This document shows, one piece after another, positions 9,978-18,539 of a stretch of DNA of 64,000 nt (position 1 is the first letter of the stretch; each line of letters begins with the position of its first letter). The notes below the pieces were generated by a model. It ran no database searches, was not told the origin of the DNA, and was given only the letters and a program-made list of their open reading frames with translations. The position numbers were made by a program, and so were the translations under genes. This DNA comes from Candidatus Crickella equi (GTDB taxonomy: Bacteria; Bacillota; Clostridia; Peptostreptococcales; Anaerovoracaceae): the NCBI GenBank assembly GCA_018064755.1, contig JAGHUP010000003.1:186001-250000 (forward strand), in the 5' to 3' direction.

Positions 9978-12230
9978 TTATATTTTGAATTTTTTCAGTA
10001 CCTGTTCGTCGCTTCTTAGCTTAGGCTGGTATCTTTTAAATATTGACTTGACGATAATTGTTATCAGTACAACTATTACCAGATAGATTAGCGCTGTCGC
10101 AATCAGCGGGAAGAATGCATCATATGTTCTAGCTCTAATTACATCAGACACCTTGGTAAGATCCTGAACAGCGATATATCCTACAATTGCAGTTCCCTTC
10201 AGCATCTCAATTAGCTCATCCATATAGTTAGGAATGAACTGAGTCATGGATTGTGGTAATACTATCCTAGAGAATGCCTGAAAATCTGTGAATCCTAGGC
10301 TCAGCGCACCTTCAATTTGTCCAATATCAATCGACTTAACGGCAGTCTTCAGCATCGAATATACACTAAGCATTAGACTTACTGTAAATGCAATTGTCGC
10401 TACAGTAGCACCAGTTAAATCTGAATTTCCGAACACTATGTAATAGACGATCATTAATACTACTACCATAGGAAGGCCGGCCATCAACCAAGAGAATCCA
10501 TCGAAGAATTTGTTAGCAAGCCTATTGCCCTTCCTGCATAACAGATATACAAGGAATCCAAGCAACGTTCCTATTATCGTTGAAACAATCATAATCCTAA
10601 ACGTATATCCCAATCCGCTTAAGACCATCTTCCAACGATCTTCTTTAACAAACGTTCTATTAAATCCTTCCTTAATGCTTTCCAGTCCAAATCCAGTTTT
10701 ATTCTCTTTTGCTACAAGTGGATATAAATTTGCAACCACATATGGATCTGTAAAGTCAACCGCTTTAGCCCTTTCTTCAGTAATTGCTATACATGACATA
10801 GCAAGATCAACTTTGCCGGAAGCTACAGCAGGAAGAAGTCCTGAGAAATCTGCAGTAAACCAATCAATGTCATATCCATATTCATATGCGAAAAGGTTGG
10901 CAATTTCAATATCAAGGCCTTCCAAACCATCCTCGCCCATGTATGAAATAGGCGTAGATGCAGGATCTGTTCCGATTCTGATAGTACCATTTTCTCCGGT
11001 TAGATCCGGATGGAATTTTTCTATTTCAGAAACGTCATTAACTGACCCATCAAGCCATTTAGCCTTTATTTCTTTTAACTTTCCATCGGCTTTATGTTTA
11101 GCAATAAACTCTTGGAACTGCTTGTATAACTTGGTATCCTTGGATCCTTTAGGAAATACAACTCCGGATTTCTGAGCACCAAGTTTCTTATCTTTTAAAA
11201 GTTTTGTATCATCGGATTCAAAACCAAGAGCGTAGGCCGTAAACTCATCAGCAATTGAAAAATCAGCCTTATTAGTCTGAACAGCTTTAACAGTATCAGC
11301 TGTATTATTGTAATATAAGATTTTTGCATTAGGATAATTTTCAGCAGTAATAGTATCATCTATCATGCCAACTACACATGCTGACCTTGTACCATCTAGC
11401 TGATTGCCGGATGTATAGTATATCCTCTCTAAATTAGGGTTTTTTGCAACAGCAGGAATTAGACCTACATAAGTATGCGGTTCTGAGAAATTGACGCTTT
11501 TAGCTCGTTCCTCTGTAATGGTAATACAACAAGCACCAATATCACTTTTTCCAGAAGTTACAGCAGCTATAACGCTTGAAAAATCAGTTCCTTCAACGTG
11601 AAGATTGTAGCCCGCCTCCTCACAGAACATTCTAATAATGTCCATCTCAATGCCATTAAAAGTATCTCCATCAGCATAAGTGAAAGGCACAGTAGTAGCA
11701 GATACAGAAACATTAAGTGTTCCATTTTCTCCAGTCAGTTTTGGCTGATATTTCTCGACGGAATCATAGTCATAATCGCCTTGAGATAGCCATTTATTAA
11801 CTATCTTATCAATTTCTTCTTTATTATTTTTAATGAATTCACTGTATTCAGCTGCTAATCTGGCTCCCTTTTCACTTTTCTGAGTTGCAATACCTATAGG
11901 CTGATCCATTAAAGAATAATCGATTTTAGTGACACCTTCATTCTCATAGGACATCATATCTACTACAAATGTATCGAGAAGGAAGTAGTCTACCTTGTTA
12001 GAAATAAGCGCTTCACACAAATCAGCGTTGGTATTAAAATAAGAAATCTCACTGTCAGGGAAATTTTCTTTAGTTAATTGGTCGCAAATTGAGCCCAATA
12101 AAACGCCGGCCCTTAATCCATTAAGTTCCTCGATTGACGTTGGATATGGCCTATCCTGCTTACCACAGCCAGCAAGCAAAGACATAGCAACCATAATTAT
12201 TAAAATAATAGAGATTAAATGTTTCTTCAT
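9978..12230 (-). CDS. Fusion of amino-acid ABC binding domains and permease
   Basis: A 750-residue protein combining extracytoplasmic binding domains with a polar amino-acid ABC permease. A lipoprotein-type leader (LLAGCGK, Cys near residue 22) is followed by alternating lobe-like blocks. Residues about 36-150 resemble the second lobe of an SBP_bac_3 domain. Residues 170-265 resemble a first lobe (ITITEERAKSVNFSEP). A second-lobe block then a first-lobe block follow (AITEERAKAVDFTDP, near 500). The HisM/GlnP-type permease covers about residues 540-740, with EGALSLGFTDFQAF as the ATPase-docking loop. It starts 7 bp after obgE with no strong ribosome binding site, so translation is probably coupled. 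No ATPase is in this operon; the one at 14513-15625 is the nearest candidate. The substrate is unknown. Confidence 0.85.
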   Translation of the reverse strand: MKKHLISIILIIMVAMSLLAGCGKQDRPYPTSIEELNGLRAGVLLGSICDQLTKENFPDSEISYFNTNADLCEALISNKVDYFLLDTFVVDMMSYENEGVTKIDYSLMDQPIGIATQKSEKGARLAAEYSEFIKNNKEEIDKIVNKWLSQGDYDYDSVEKYQPKLTGENGTLNVSVSATTVPFTYADGDTFNGIEMDIIRMFCEEAGYNLHVEGTDFSSVIAAVTSGKSDIGACCITITEERAKSVNFSEPHTYVGLIPAVAKNPNLERIYYTSGNQLDGTRSACVVGMIDDTITAENYPNAKILYYNNTADTVKAVQTNKADFSIADEFTAYALGFESDDTKLLKDKKLGAQKSGVVFPKGSKDTKLYKQFQEFIAKHKADGKLKEIKAKWLDGSVNDVSEIEKFHPDLTGENGTIRIGTDPASTPISYMGEDGLEGLDIEIANLFAYEYGYDIDWFTADFSGLLPAVASGKVDLAMSCIAITEERAKAVDFTDPYVVANLYPLVAKENKTGFGLESIKEGFNRTFVKEDRWKMVLSGLGYTFRIMIVSTIIGTLLGFLVYLLCRKGNRLANKFFDGFSWLMAGLPMVVVLMIVYYIVFGNSDLTGATVATIAFTVSLMLSVYSMLKTAVKSIDIGQIEGALSLGFTDFQAFSRIVLPQSMTQFIPNYMDELIEMLKGTAIVGYIAVQDLTKVSDVIRARTYDAFFPLIATALIYLVIVVLITIIVKSIFKRYQPKLRSDEQVLKKFKI

Positions 12231-12237
12231 ATCTTAA

Positions 12238-13521
12238 TTAATCATCAGTAAACTCGAACTCGAAATCCTCAATACGAACAGTATCGCCTTCCTTAAGTCC
12301 CATCTGTTTCAGAAGTTTAATTCCTCCCTGCTTTACTATGTAATTATAAAGATATCTTATTGAACCCTGGTCTGTAAAGTTTGTTGAATTAAATATTTTA
12401 CTGAGCTGTTTACCTTCGAGAACATAACTGCCATCTTCATCAAGGTATCCTGAGATTTTCTTATAGTCTGGATCGTATTCATCCTGTGAGAAATCATACA
12501 TCTCATAATCAAGATCTTCATTTTCCTCACAAGTTTCAACTCTATATAGAGCCTCATCCATTAACTCTTTAATTCCCTGTTTTGTAGCACAACTAATTGG
12601 GAATACAGTTCTTCCCTCCTTCTTCATGAAGTCCATGAATTCCTGCAGCTTATCCTGATCGAAGACTATATCCATCTTATTAGCTGCAATAATCTGTGGC
12701 TTTTCAAGTAGCTTTGGATTGTATGCAGCAAGTTCTGCGTTAATTTTCTTATAATCATCGATAGGATCTCGTCCCTCCGAGCCACTGACGTCAACAACGT
12801 GAATTAACACCTTGGTTCTCTCAATATGTTTAAGGAACTTGAATCCAAGTCCAACGCCCTCAGATGCGCCCTCGATGATACCAGCGATATCTGCCATAAC
12901 AAAACTCTTATCGTACATATCGACAACACCGAGATTAGGATCAATCGTAGTGAAGTGATATGCGGCAATCTTAGGTTTTGCACTCGTACAAACTGAGAGA
13001 AGTGTTGATTTTCCAACGCTAGGGAATCCGAGCAAACCAACATCAGCAAGGAGTTTTAATTCTAAGATTACATCTCTTTCCTTGGCTGGTTCACCTGCTT
13101 CAGCAAAATTAGGAGCCTGACGAATGCTAGTCTTATAGTGGACATTACCGCGTCCGCCTTTTCCGCCCTTGGCAGCAACAACTTCATCGCCATCCTCGCG
13201 GAGATCCTTCATCAAGTGACCTGTTTCTTTATCAATAATAAGTGTTCCAACAGGAACCTTTACATACAGATTCTCACCCTTCTTGCCATAACGATTACGC
13301 TTCATACCGTTCTGGCCATTCTCTGCCTGATACTTCCTCTGAAACTTAAGATCCATCAGAGTTCTAAGATTTCTATCCGCAACGAAAATTACGCTGCCGC
13401 CATCTCCACCGTCACCACCGTCCGGACCTCCGTCAGGAACATATGGGTCGTGTCTGAATGTTACGCCACCGTTACCGCCTTTGCCAGAAACAACTTTTAC
13501 TTCTGCTCTATCTACAAACAT
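12238..13521 (-). CDS. obgE: GTPase Obg/CgtA
   Basis: Essential ribosome-associated GTPase acting in 50S assembly and stress control. The 427 residues hold a glycine-rich Obg fold (about 1-158), a G domain and a C-terminal OCT domain. The G domain has GFPSVGKS at about 165-172, DIAGIIEGA for switch II and NKMD for base recognition. The OCT domain is about residues 345-427 and ends EDFEFEFTDD. It lies after rpmA behind a small hairpin that could attenuate transcription. The ATG at 13521 has an AAGGTG ribosome binding site. Confidence 0.97.
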   Translation of the reverse strand: MFVDRAEVKVVSGKGGNGGVTFRHDPYVPDGGPDGGDGGDGGSVIFVADRNLRTLMDLKFQRKYQAENGQNGMKRNRYGKKGENLYVKVPVGTLIIDKETGHLMKDLREDGDEVVAAKGGKGGRGNVHYKTSIRQAPNFAEAGEPAKERDVILELKLLADVGLLGFPSVGKSTLLSVCTSAKPKIAAYHFTTIDPNLGVVDMYDKSFVMADIAGIIEGASEGVGLGFKFLKHIERTKVLIHVVDVSGSEGRDPIDDYKKINAELAAYNPKLLEKPQIIAANKMDIVFDQDKLQEFMDFMKKEGRTVFPISCATKQGIKELMDEALYRVETCEENEDLDYEMYDFSQDEYDPDYKKISGYLDEDGSYVLEGKQLSKIFNSTNFTDQGSIRYLYNYIVKQGGIKLLKQMGLKEGDTVRIEDFEFEFTDD

Positions 13522-13548
13522 ATTTCACCTTATTTTTTATAATAGAAA

Positions 13549-13570
13549 AGCCCCTACATATGTAGGGGCT
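13549..13570 (-). terminator. Hairpin between rpmA and obgE (terminator or attenuator)
   Basis: A perfect palindrome with 11-bp arms (AGCCCCTACAT) is followed on the minus strand by TTTTC, then TATTATAAA. The short T-run suggests partial termination, setting high ribosomal-protein and lower obgE output. A downstream -10-like TATTAT could give obgE its own start. Confidence 0.6.
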
Positions 13571-13579
13571 AATAGGTCA

Positions 13580-13840
13580 TTAAGCTTCCTTAGCGTAAAC
13601 GCTAACCTGCTTTCTCTTCTTGTCGTATCTCTCGAATGTAACTGCTCCGTCGATCATTGCGAACAGAGTGTCATCTCCGCCAATACCTACGTTGTTACCA
13701 GGATGGAACTTAGTTCCTCTCTGTCTAACAAGAATGCTTCCAGCGCTTACATATTCACCAGCACCTACCTTAAGTCCAAGTCTCTTGGACTCAGAGTCTC
13801 TACCGTTCTTGGAACTTCCTACTCCCTTTTTACTTGACAT
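13580..13840 (-). CDS. rpmA: 50S ribosomal protein bL27
   Basis: The 86-residue bL27 reaches into the peptidyl-transferase centre. Family motifs are [20 protein letters not shown] and [10 protein letters not shown]. The protein begins MSSKKGVG directly, without the roughly 9-residue N-terminal extension that Prp protease removes in most Firmicutes. The 20 bp separating it from rplU leave no room for a prp gene. An AGGAGG ribosome binding site precedes ATG 13840. Confidence 0.97.
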   Translation of the reverse strand: MSSKKGVGSSKNGRDSESKRLGLKVGAGEYVSAGSILVRQRGTKFHPGNNVGIGGDDTLFAMIDGAVTFERYDKKRKQVSVYAKEA

Positions 13841-13860
13841 CGATAATACCTCCTCTTAAA

Positions 13861-14352
13861 TTACTTTGCCTCGATAGCTGCGAGGATGTCAGCCTTAGTT
13901 GCCTTAGCTGCTACCTCGATGCCCATATCCTTAGCGATTGCGAGCAGCTCATCCTTCTTCATAGAAGCATTAGCCTTAACTGCAGCCTTTTCTTCCTTAG
14001 CCTCAGCCTTCTTAGCTGGAGCCTTCTTAGCTGCTGTCTTAGTGCCTTCGCCAATTGCTGTTACCTTAACCAGAGTATATGGCTGTCTGTGACCGTTCTT
14101 AGTTCTCTCGTCCTTCTTAGCCTTGTACTTATAGATGATAACCTTGTCGTTCTTGCCCTGCTCGAGAACCTTTGCAGTTACTGCATAACCCTCAACGAAT
14201 GGCTTTCCAACGATCAGCTTGTCTCCACCTACAGCAACGACTTCGTCGAATACTACCTTGTCGCCAGCCTTAGCTTCGAGCTTCTCTACCTTGAACTCGT
14301 CGCCTTCCTGTACTCTGTACTGCTTTCCGCCAGTCTGAATAATTGCGTACAT
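13861..14352 (-). CDS. rplU: 50S ribosomal protein bL21 with C-terminal extension
   Basis: The 163 residues comprise a normal bL21 core (about 1-103: [14 protein letters not shown], then [13 protein letters not shown]) plus an extra 60-residue tail. The tail has an Ala/Lys-rich linker ([20 protein letters not shown]) and a compact end, [16 protein letters not shown] then [12 protein letters not shown], that resembles SAP/Rho-N helix-extended-helix modules. Ordinary bL21 is close to 100 residues. It is the first gene of the rplU-rpmA-obgE operon, with an AGGAGG ribosome binding site and a leader upstream. Confidence 0.95.
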   Translation of the reverse strand: MYAIIQTGGKQYRVQEGDEFKVEKLEAKAGDKVVFDEVVAVGGDKLIVGKPFVEGYAVTAKVLEQGKNDKVIIYKYKAKKDERTKNGHRQPYTLVKVTAIGEGTKTAAKKAPAKKAEAKEEKAAVKANASMKKDELLAIAKDMGIEVAAKATKADILAAIEAK

Positions 14353-14437
14353 TTTTATATTTTCCTCCTAATACCAGTCTCGCCTAATCAGGTGCTATGC
14401 TTAAGAAAATAACCTGTTTCGTGCGGCTAACCGACGT
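14353..14437 (-). ncRNA. Probable L21 leader (autoregulatory 5' UTR of rplU)
   Basis: The transcript from the promoter at 14440-14468 has about 85 nt before the start codon. It contains ACAGGTT, then GCACCTGATTAGGCGAGAC. ACAGGT can pair with ACCTG, as I recall for the L21 leader of Firmicutes. In that family the ribosomal protein binds its own mRNA leader. The match is from memory of the motif, not from a covariance search. Confidence 0.55.
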
Positions 14438-14439
14438 AA

Positions 14440-14468
14440 ATAATACTACAAACAAAAAGCAATGTCAA
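14440..14468 (-). promoter_or_regulatory. Promoter of rplU-rpmA-obgE operon
   Basis: On the minus strand TTGACA (14463-14468), a 17-bp spacer and TATTAT (14440-14445) form a near-consensus sigma-A promoter. The -35 hexamer lies inside the stem of the upstream terminator. Confidence 0.85.
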
Positions 14469-14489
14469 CACTTAAAGTATTGACATTGC
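14459..14489 (-). terminator. Terminator of the ABC transporter pair, overlapping the rplU promoter
   Basis: A 10-bp perfect stem (GCAATGTCAA / TTGACATTGC) has an 11-base loop and is followed on the minus strand by TTTTTGTTT. It ends the transcript of 14513-17194. One stem arm contains the rplU -35 box. Confidence 0.8.
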
Positions 14490-14512
14490 AAGGTTTTTGA
14501 TAATATTTGACT

Positions 14513-15625
14513 TTATTTGTCCTTAAGCTCTTCTCTAATAATGATACGTACATCATTAGTGAATCCATCAAGGTCATCTTCGAGCTGTTTTACATTAACC
14601 TCACTAGCTCTTCTCTCAATAATTGGCCATGAGAAGAAGAACATCGGGTCATCAGGATCGATGTAAGGTCCTGTGAATTGAACGTCTCCAACAAGAGCCT
14701 GTTCCTTTCTATTATACTCGAATGCAATCTTCATCCTGTTCTCATCCATAGGCTGAATGATAACCATCTGGAATAATTCTTCGAGAATAGCCGCAAGTCT
14801 GTCCTTAAGATGTGACGAAATTCCGTTTCTGAAGGCAAAATCATTGATCTTAGTATTATTACCGATGAAGTCGAAATTCTTGGAATCTACGTCAAATTCA
14901 AGGGATCTGAGCTGATGTACGAATCTTCTAGTATCAACTTTCTTAGGATGTTCAAAGATTTCAGAAGGTTTACCATCTTCAAATACAATACCATCCTTAA
15001 GGAATATTACTCTTGTACATACAGATCTGATTAACTCCATCTCATGCGAAACAATTACCATTGTACGCTTCTGAGCAGCAAGCATTCTGATTACAGCCTC
15101 GACCTCTCCCTTCATCATTGGGTCAAGAGATGCAGTAGGCTCATCGAAGAGAATAATCTCCGGATTCATTGCGAGTGTTCTTGCGATAGCTACACGCTGT
15201 TTCTGTCCACCGGAAAGAACGTGTGGATATGCATATGCAACATCATTAAGACCAAGTTTCTTAATAATATTCTTAGTATTTTCAAGAACTTCAGCATTAT
15301 CTTTCTTAGTAAGATGCATAGGTCCTGACGCAACGTTCTCAAGAACTGTCATGTTGTCAAATAGATTATAGTTCTGGAAAACCATACCAATCTTGCTATT
15401 ATCAGCAAGAGCACCGGATTTATTTCTCTCTAAAGCCTTACCATCAAACAAAATCTCACCGGAATCAGCTTTATTAAGCTCAATCATTAATCTCAGCAGC
15501 AGTGATTTACCACATCCTGAAGGTCCGATAATACCGACAACTTCTCCATCATTAATTGTCATATTAAGATTTTGAAAGATTGTACGATGTCTACCTTCGA
15601 ATTTTAAATTCTTAATCTCTATCAT
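14513..15625 (-). CDS. Polar amino-acid ABC transporter ATPase with C-terminal GHKL-like extension
   Basis: A 370-residue GlnQ/HisP-type ATPase. Walker A is GPSGCGKS (about 35-42), the Q-loop is MVFQNYNLFDNM, the signature is LSGGQKQR and Walker B is IILFDEPTASLD. The ABC part ends near residue 245. The remaining 125 residues are unusual for this family. The blocks LAAILEELFQMVI, FTGPYIDPDDP and WPIIERRASEVNV follow the order of N, G1 and G2 regions in RsbW-type HATPase domains, but the ATP-binding Asn and the DxGxG core are lost. It overlaps nothing and lies 6 bp after the permease fusion at 15632-17194, its likely partner. It may also energise the orphan fusion at 9978-12230. Confidence 0.9.
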   Translation of the reverse strand: MIEIKNLKFEGRHRTIFQNLNMTINDGEVVGIIGPSGCGKSLLLRLMIELNKADSGEILFDGKALERNKSGALADNSKIGMVFQNYNLFDNMTVLENVASGPMHLTKKDNAEVLENTKNIIKKLGLNDVAYAYPHVLSGGQKQRVAIARTLAMNPEIILFDEPTASLDPMMKGEVEAVIRMLAAQKRTMVIVSHEMELIRSVCTRVIFLKDGIVFEDGKPSEIFEHPKKVDTRRFVHQLRSLEFDVDSKNFDFIGNNTKINDFAFRNGISSHLKDRLAAILEELFQMVIIQPMDENRMKIAFEYNRKEQALVGDVQFTGPYIDPDDPMFFFSWPIIERRASEVNVKQLEDDLDGFTNDVRIIIREELKDK

Positions 15626-15631
15626 GAATCT

Positions 15632-17194
15632 TTATCCTTTCAAAATCTTCTTATCAACAAGTTCTGGATCCTCGATCTTCTTCTTAGCATTTACTTCCAT
15701 CAAGGAAATAATCTTGCTTACAGCAACTGCAATAATTACGTATGCGATCGCTGGAAGAATAATAGGAATAAACGGAACTGCTGTTTCATTGAGAATTGTA
15801 TCTGATGCAGCCTGAATATCAAATACTGAAACAAGTTCAACGAGAGCTGTTGACTTAACCAGTCCAACCATCTCGATGTTAACGTTTTCAAGGAATACTG
15901 GCCATGCCTGTGGCAAGTAAATCTTAAACAGAGCTGTGTATTTACCATATCCCATAGCATAAGCAGCTTCTTTCTGGCCTTCACTTATCTCTCCAAAACC
16001 TAAGCCCCATACTCCATATGCAACGTTACCAAACATAATAGTAAATGCTACAAGCGAAGCGATGAATCCGTCCTCTGTAGATCCAACGAATACCAGATAG
16101 AATACGATGTACAGCCAAATCATTCCAGGAATTAACTGAATGAATCTTCTAATTCTAAGGCATACAGCTTTAGCAAACCAGCATCCAGAGTATACCCACA
16201 GATACAGCAAGAAACCAAAGATATTAGCTGTAATAATTGAAATTACTGTAAAGAGTGCCGACATTCCAAATCCCTTTAACAGAAGATTGTAATGCTCATT
16301 CTCTACAAACACCTTATAACAAGCTGTGCCAATCGTCATCTTAGCAGCTTCACCAGTATCATCCACTGTAGTGTCTCTTACTACAACAACTGTTGAATTG
16401 CTGAAATATGGTGTTGAGAAATCAACGAAATCACTTCTATCTTCAGTAATTGTAATTCCGGATGCACCCAAATCAGCATTGCCAGCGGCTACATTAGGTA
16501 GAATTTCGCCAAAATCCTTCTGAACAAATTTCAGGTTATATCCATTGTCTCTAGCAATTTCAATCAAGAGTTCAATATCAAATCCCTGAAGATTTCCGTC
16601 TGCATCAAGGAAGCAAATTGGCTCATAACTTGGGTCAACAGCAACCTTAAGTGTACCATTCTTGCCCTTATAGTTCTGTTCTGGAACCTTTACTTCAGAA
16701 ATGTCTGTAGCAAACCACTTGTCATGAATCTCATCAATAATGCCATTCTCTTTAAACTTAGCAATTGATGCATTAAAAGTGTTCTGAAGCTCATTATCTT
16801 TCTGGAAAGCAAATCCCAGGTTTGATACGGAAATAGGTTCGTCGAGAACTTTAAGGCTCTCATACTTGGCTACAATAGTATTTGCAAAAATGTTATCAGT
16901 TACGAACGCACTAGTCTTACCTGTAATAAGTTTCTGTGCAGCATCATTGTCTCCTGTTGCATATAAAACTTCTGAGTCCTTAAGTTCTTCACACTCAAGT
17001 AAAGCAGCAGCATTAGAAGTACCCATAACGGCATATACAGGCTTGCCATTGAGTTCCTCTAACGTATTGATCTGCACATCCTTTTCCTTGTGACCTGTGA
17101 AAACTTCGCATCCAGATAACATAAGTGTGCTGCAAAGTAGTAACATGATGCAGCATACCGCCATTAATCTCTTAGCATTAATACGTTTTTTCAT
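15632..17194 (-). CDS. Fusion of amino-acid ABC binding domain and permease
   Basis: A 520-residue lipoprotein-permease fusion. ATG 17194 (MKKRINAKRL) is chosen because GGAG lies 7 bp upstream; a TTG at 17206 would overlap that site. The leader ends LMLSGC. Residues about 32-145 look like the second lobe of an SBP_bac_3 domain (TLEELNGKPVYAVMGT). Residues about 165-270 look like the first lobe (GITITEDRSDFVDFSTPY). Four or five membrane segments with EISEGQKEAAYAMGYGKY as the docking loop follow. The lobe order is thus the reverse of a normal binding protein. It is co-transcribed with the ATPase at 14513-15625. The substrate is probably a polar amino acid, by family only. Confidence 0.87.
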   Translation of the reverse strand: MKKRINAKRLMAVCCIMLLLCSTLMLSGCEVFTGHKEKDVQINTLEELNGKPVYAVMGTSNAAALLECEELKDSEVLYATGDNDAAQKLITGKTSAFVTDNIFANTIVAKYESLKVLDEPISVSNLGFAFQKDNELQNTFNASIAKFKENGIIDEIHDKWFATDISEVKVPEQNYKGKNGTLKVAVDPSYEPICFLDADGNLQGFDIELLIEIARDNGYNLKFVQKDFGEILPNVAAGNADLGASGITITEDRSDFVDFSTPYFSNSTVVVVRDTTVDDTGEAAKMTIGTACYKVFVENEHYNLLLKGFGMSALFTVISIITANIFGFLLYLWVYSGCWFAKAVCLRIRRFIQLIPGMIWLYIVFYLVFVGSTEDGFIASLVAFTIMFGNVAYGVWGLGFGEISEGQKEAAYAMGYGKYTALFKIYLPQAWPVFLENVNIEMVGLVKSTALVELVSVFDIQAASDTILNETAVPFIPIILPAIAYVIIAVAVSKIISLMEVNAKKKIEDPELVDKKILKG

Positions 17195-17294
17195 GAATAT
17201 CTCCAATATTCCCCCTAGTTATAATATACGTAGTCATTTTATCACTTTTATCCAATTATTCATATATATAGCCATCATTTTTTACAATAAAAAA

Positions 17295-17320
17295 TGGCGA
17301 ATTCAGTTAAGAATCCGCCA
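17295..17320 (-). terminator. Intrinsic terminator of recA
   Basis: A 10-bp stem on the minus strand (TGGCGGATTC / GAATTCGCCA, one G-U pair) with a 6-base loop is followed by TTTTTTATTG, 14 bp after the recA stop. Confidence 0.85.
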
Positions 17321-17333
17321 AAATTTCTATTGG

Positions 17334-18428
17334 TTATTTCTCGATAACAACTCCGTCTTCGTCAACCATCAGACCTTCATCGTCACTGAATGCAATATCG
17401 TTTTCAGCGTTGTTGTTTCTAGCCTTCTCAAACTCCTCCATTAACTTTCCTCTAACAGCATCGAGGATGTCAAAATGAGACTCGAGGAATTCCTTAACAT
17501 TCTCTCTGCCCTGGCCAATTCTCTCACCATTGTAGCTATACCAAGATCCGGCTTTCTCAATGATGTTGTACTCTACAGCTGTATCGAGGATATCGCCGGA
17601 AAGTGAAATTCCGGTTCCGTACATGATATCGAACTCAGCCTTCTTGAATGGAGGTGCAACCTTGTTCTTAACAACCTTAACTCTAGTGCGGTTACCAAGA
17701 ATATCTTCGCCCTTCTTGATGGACTCAACTCTTCTGACATCCAATCTCATGGAAGCATAGAATTTAAGAGCTCTTCCACCAGTAGTTGTCTCAGGGTTAC
17801 CGAACATAACTCCAATCTTCTCTCTTAACTGGTTAATGAAGATAACGCATGTATTAGACTTATTAACAGCACCGGCAATCTTTCTCAGAGCCTGTGACAT
17901 TAATCTTGCCTGAAGGCCTACATGAGAATCTCCCATATCGCCCTGAATCTCTGCCTTAGGAACAAGTGCTGCAACGGAGTCAATAACAATAACATCAAGT
18001 GCTCCACTGCGTGCCAGAACTTCACAGATTTCCAGTGCCTGTTCACCAGTATCAGGCTGAGAAACGAGCAGCTCATCAATATTAACTCCAAGATTTCTTG
18101 CATAAACAGGATCAAGTGCGTGCTCTGCATCGATGAATGCGGCCTTGCCGCCCATCTTCTGTGCCTCTGCAATTGCATGAAGAGTAAGAGTTGTCTTACC
18201 TGAGGATTCAGGTCCATATATTTCCACGATTCTTCCCTTAGGATATCCGCCAACACCTGTTGCAAGATCAAGACTGATAGAACCTGTAGAAATAGCATCG
18301 ATAGTTCCCATAGCACTATCATCGCCGAGCTTCATGATTGCGCCCTTGCCATATTGTTTCTGAATCTGGTCGAGAGCCTGCTGTAATGCCTTCTCCTTAG
18401 CCAGATTGTCGCCATTGTTTACTGCCAT
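17334..18428 (-). CDS. recA: Recombinase RecA
   Basis: DNA strand-exchange ATPase and co-protease of the SOS response. At 364 residues it is of normal length. Walker A is GPESSGKT (residues 72-79), Walker B is [10 protein letters not shown], and the KNK and [14 protein letters not shown] segments of the core are intact. The C-terminus is acidic, as usual ([12 protein letters not shown]). The start at ATG 18428 has an AAGGAG ribosome binding site. Control by LexA is indicated by the SOS box at 18450-18461. It lies downstream of cinA but has its own promoter. Confidence 0.98.
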   Translation of the reverse strand: MAVNNGDNLAKEKALQQALDQIQKQYGKGAIMKLGDDSAMGTIDAISTGSISLDLATGVGGYPKGRIVEIYGPESSGKTTLTLHAIAEAQKMGGKAAFIDAEHALDPVYARNLGVNIDELLVSQPDTGEQALEICEVLARSGALDVIVIDSVAALVPKAEIQGDMGDSHVGLQARLMSQALRKIAGAVNKSNTCVIFINQLREKIGVMFGNPETTTGGRALKFYASMRLDVRRVESIKKGEDILGNRTRVKVVKNKVAPPFKKAEFDIMYGTGISLSGDILDTAVEYNIIEKAGSWYSYNGERIGQGRENVKEFLESHFDILDAVRGKLMEEFEKARNNNAENDIAFSDDEGLMVDEDGVVIEK

Positions 18429-18449
18429 GTTAATTCTCCTTATATGTAA

Positions 18450-18461
18450 GAACGTTTGTTC
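18450..18461. promoter_or_regulatory. LexA/SOS box of recA
   Basis: GAACGTTTGTTC is a perfect match to the Firmicutes LexA consensus GAAC-N4-GTTC. It sits 22 bp before the recA start, just downstream of the -10 element, where a bound repressor would block transcription. Confidence 0.9.
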
Positions 18462-18467
18462 GTATTT

Positions 18468-18496
18468 ATAATACTGCTTGTTTACCCGCTTGTCAA
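18468..18496 (-). promoter_or_regulatory. recA promoter
   Basis: TTGACA (18491-18496), a 17-bp spacer and TATTAT (18468-18473) lie on the minus strand. The LexA box lies just downstream. Confidence 0.88.
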
Positions 18497-18539
18497 TATT
18501 ATAATTTCAAGTTTTTCACGATATCAAACAATCCTGAAC

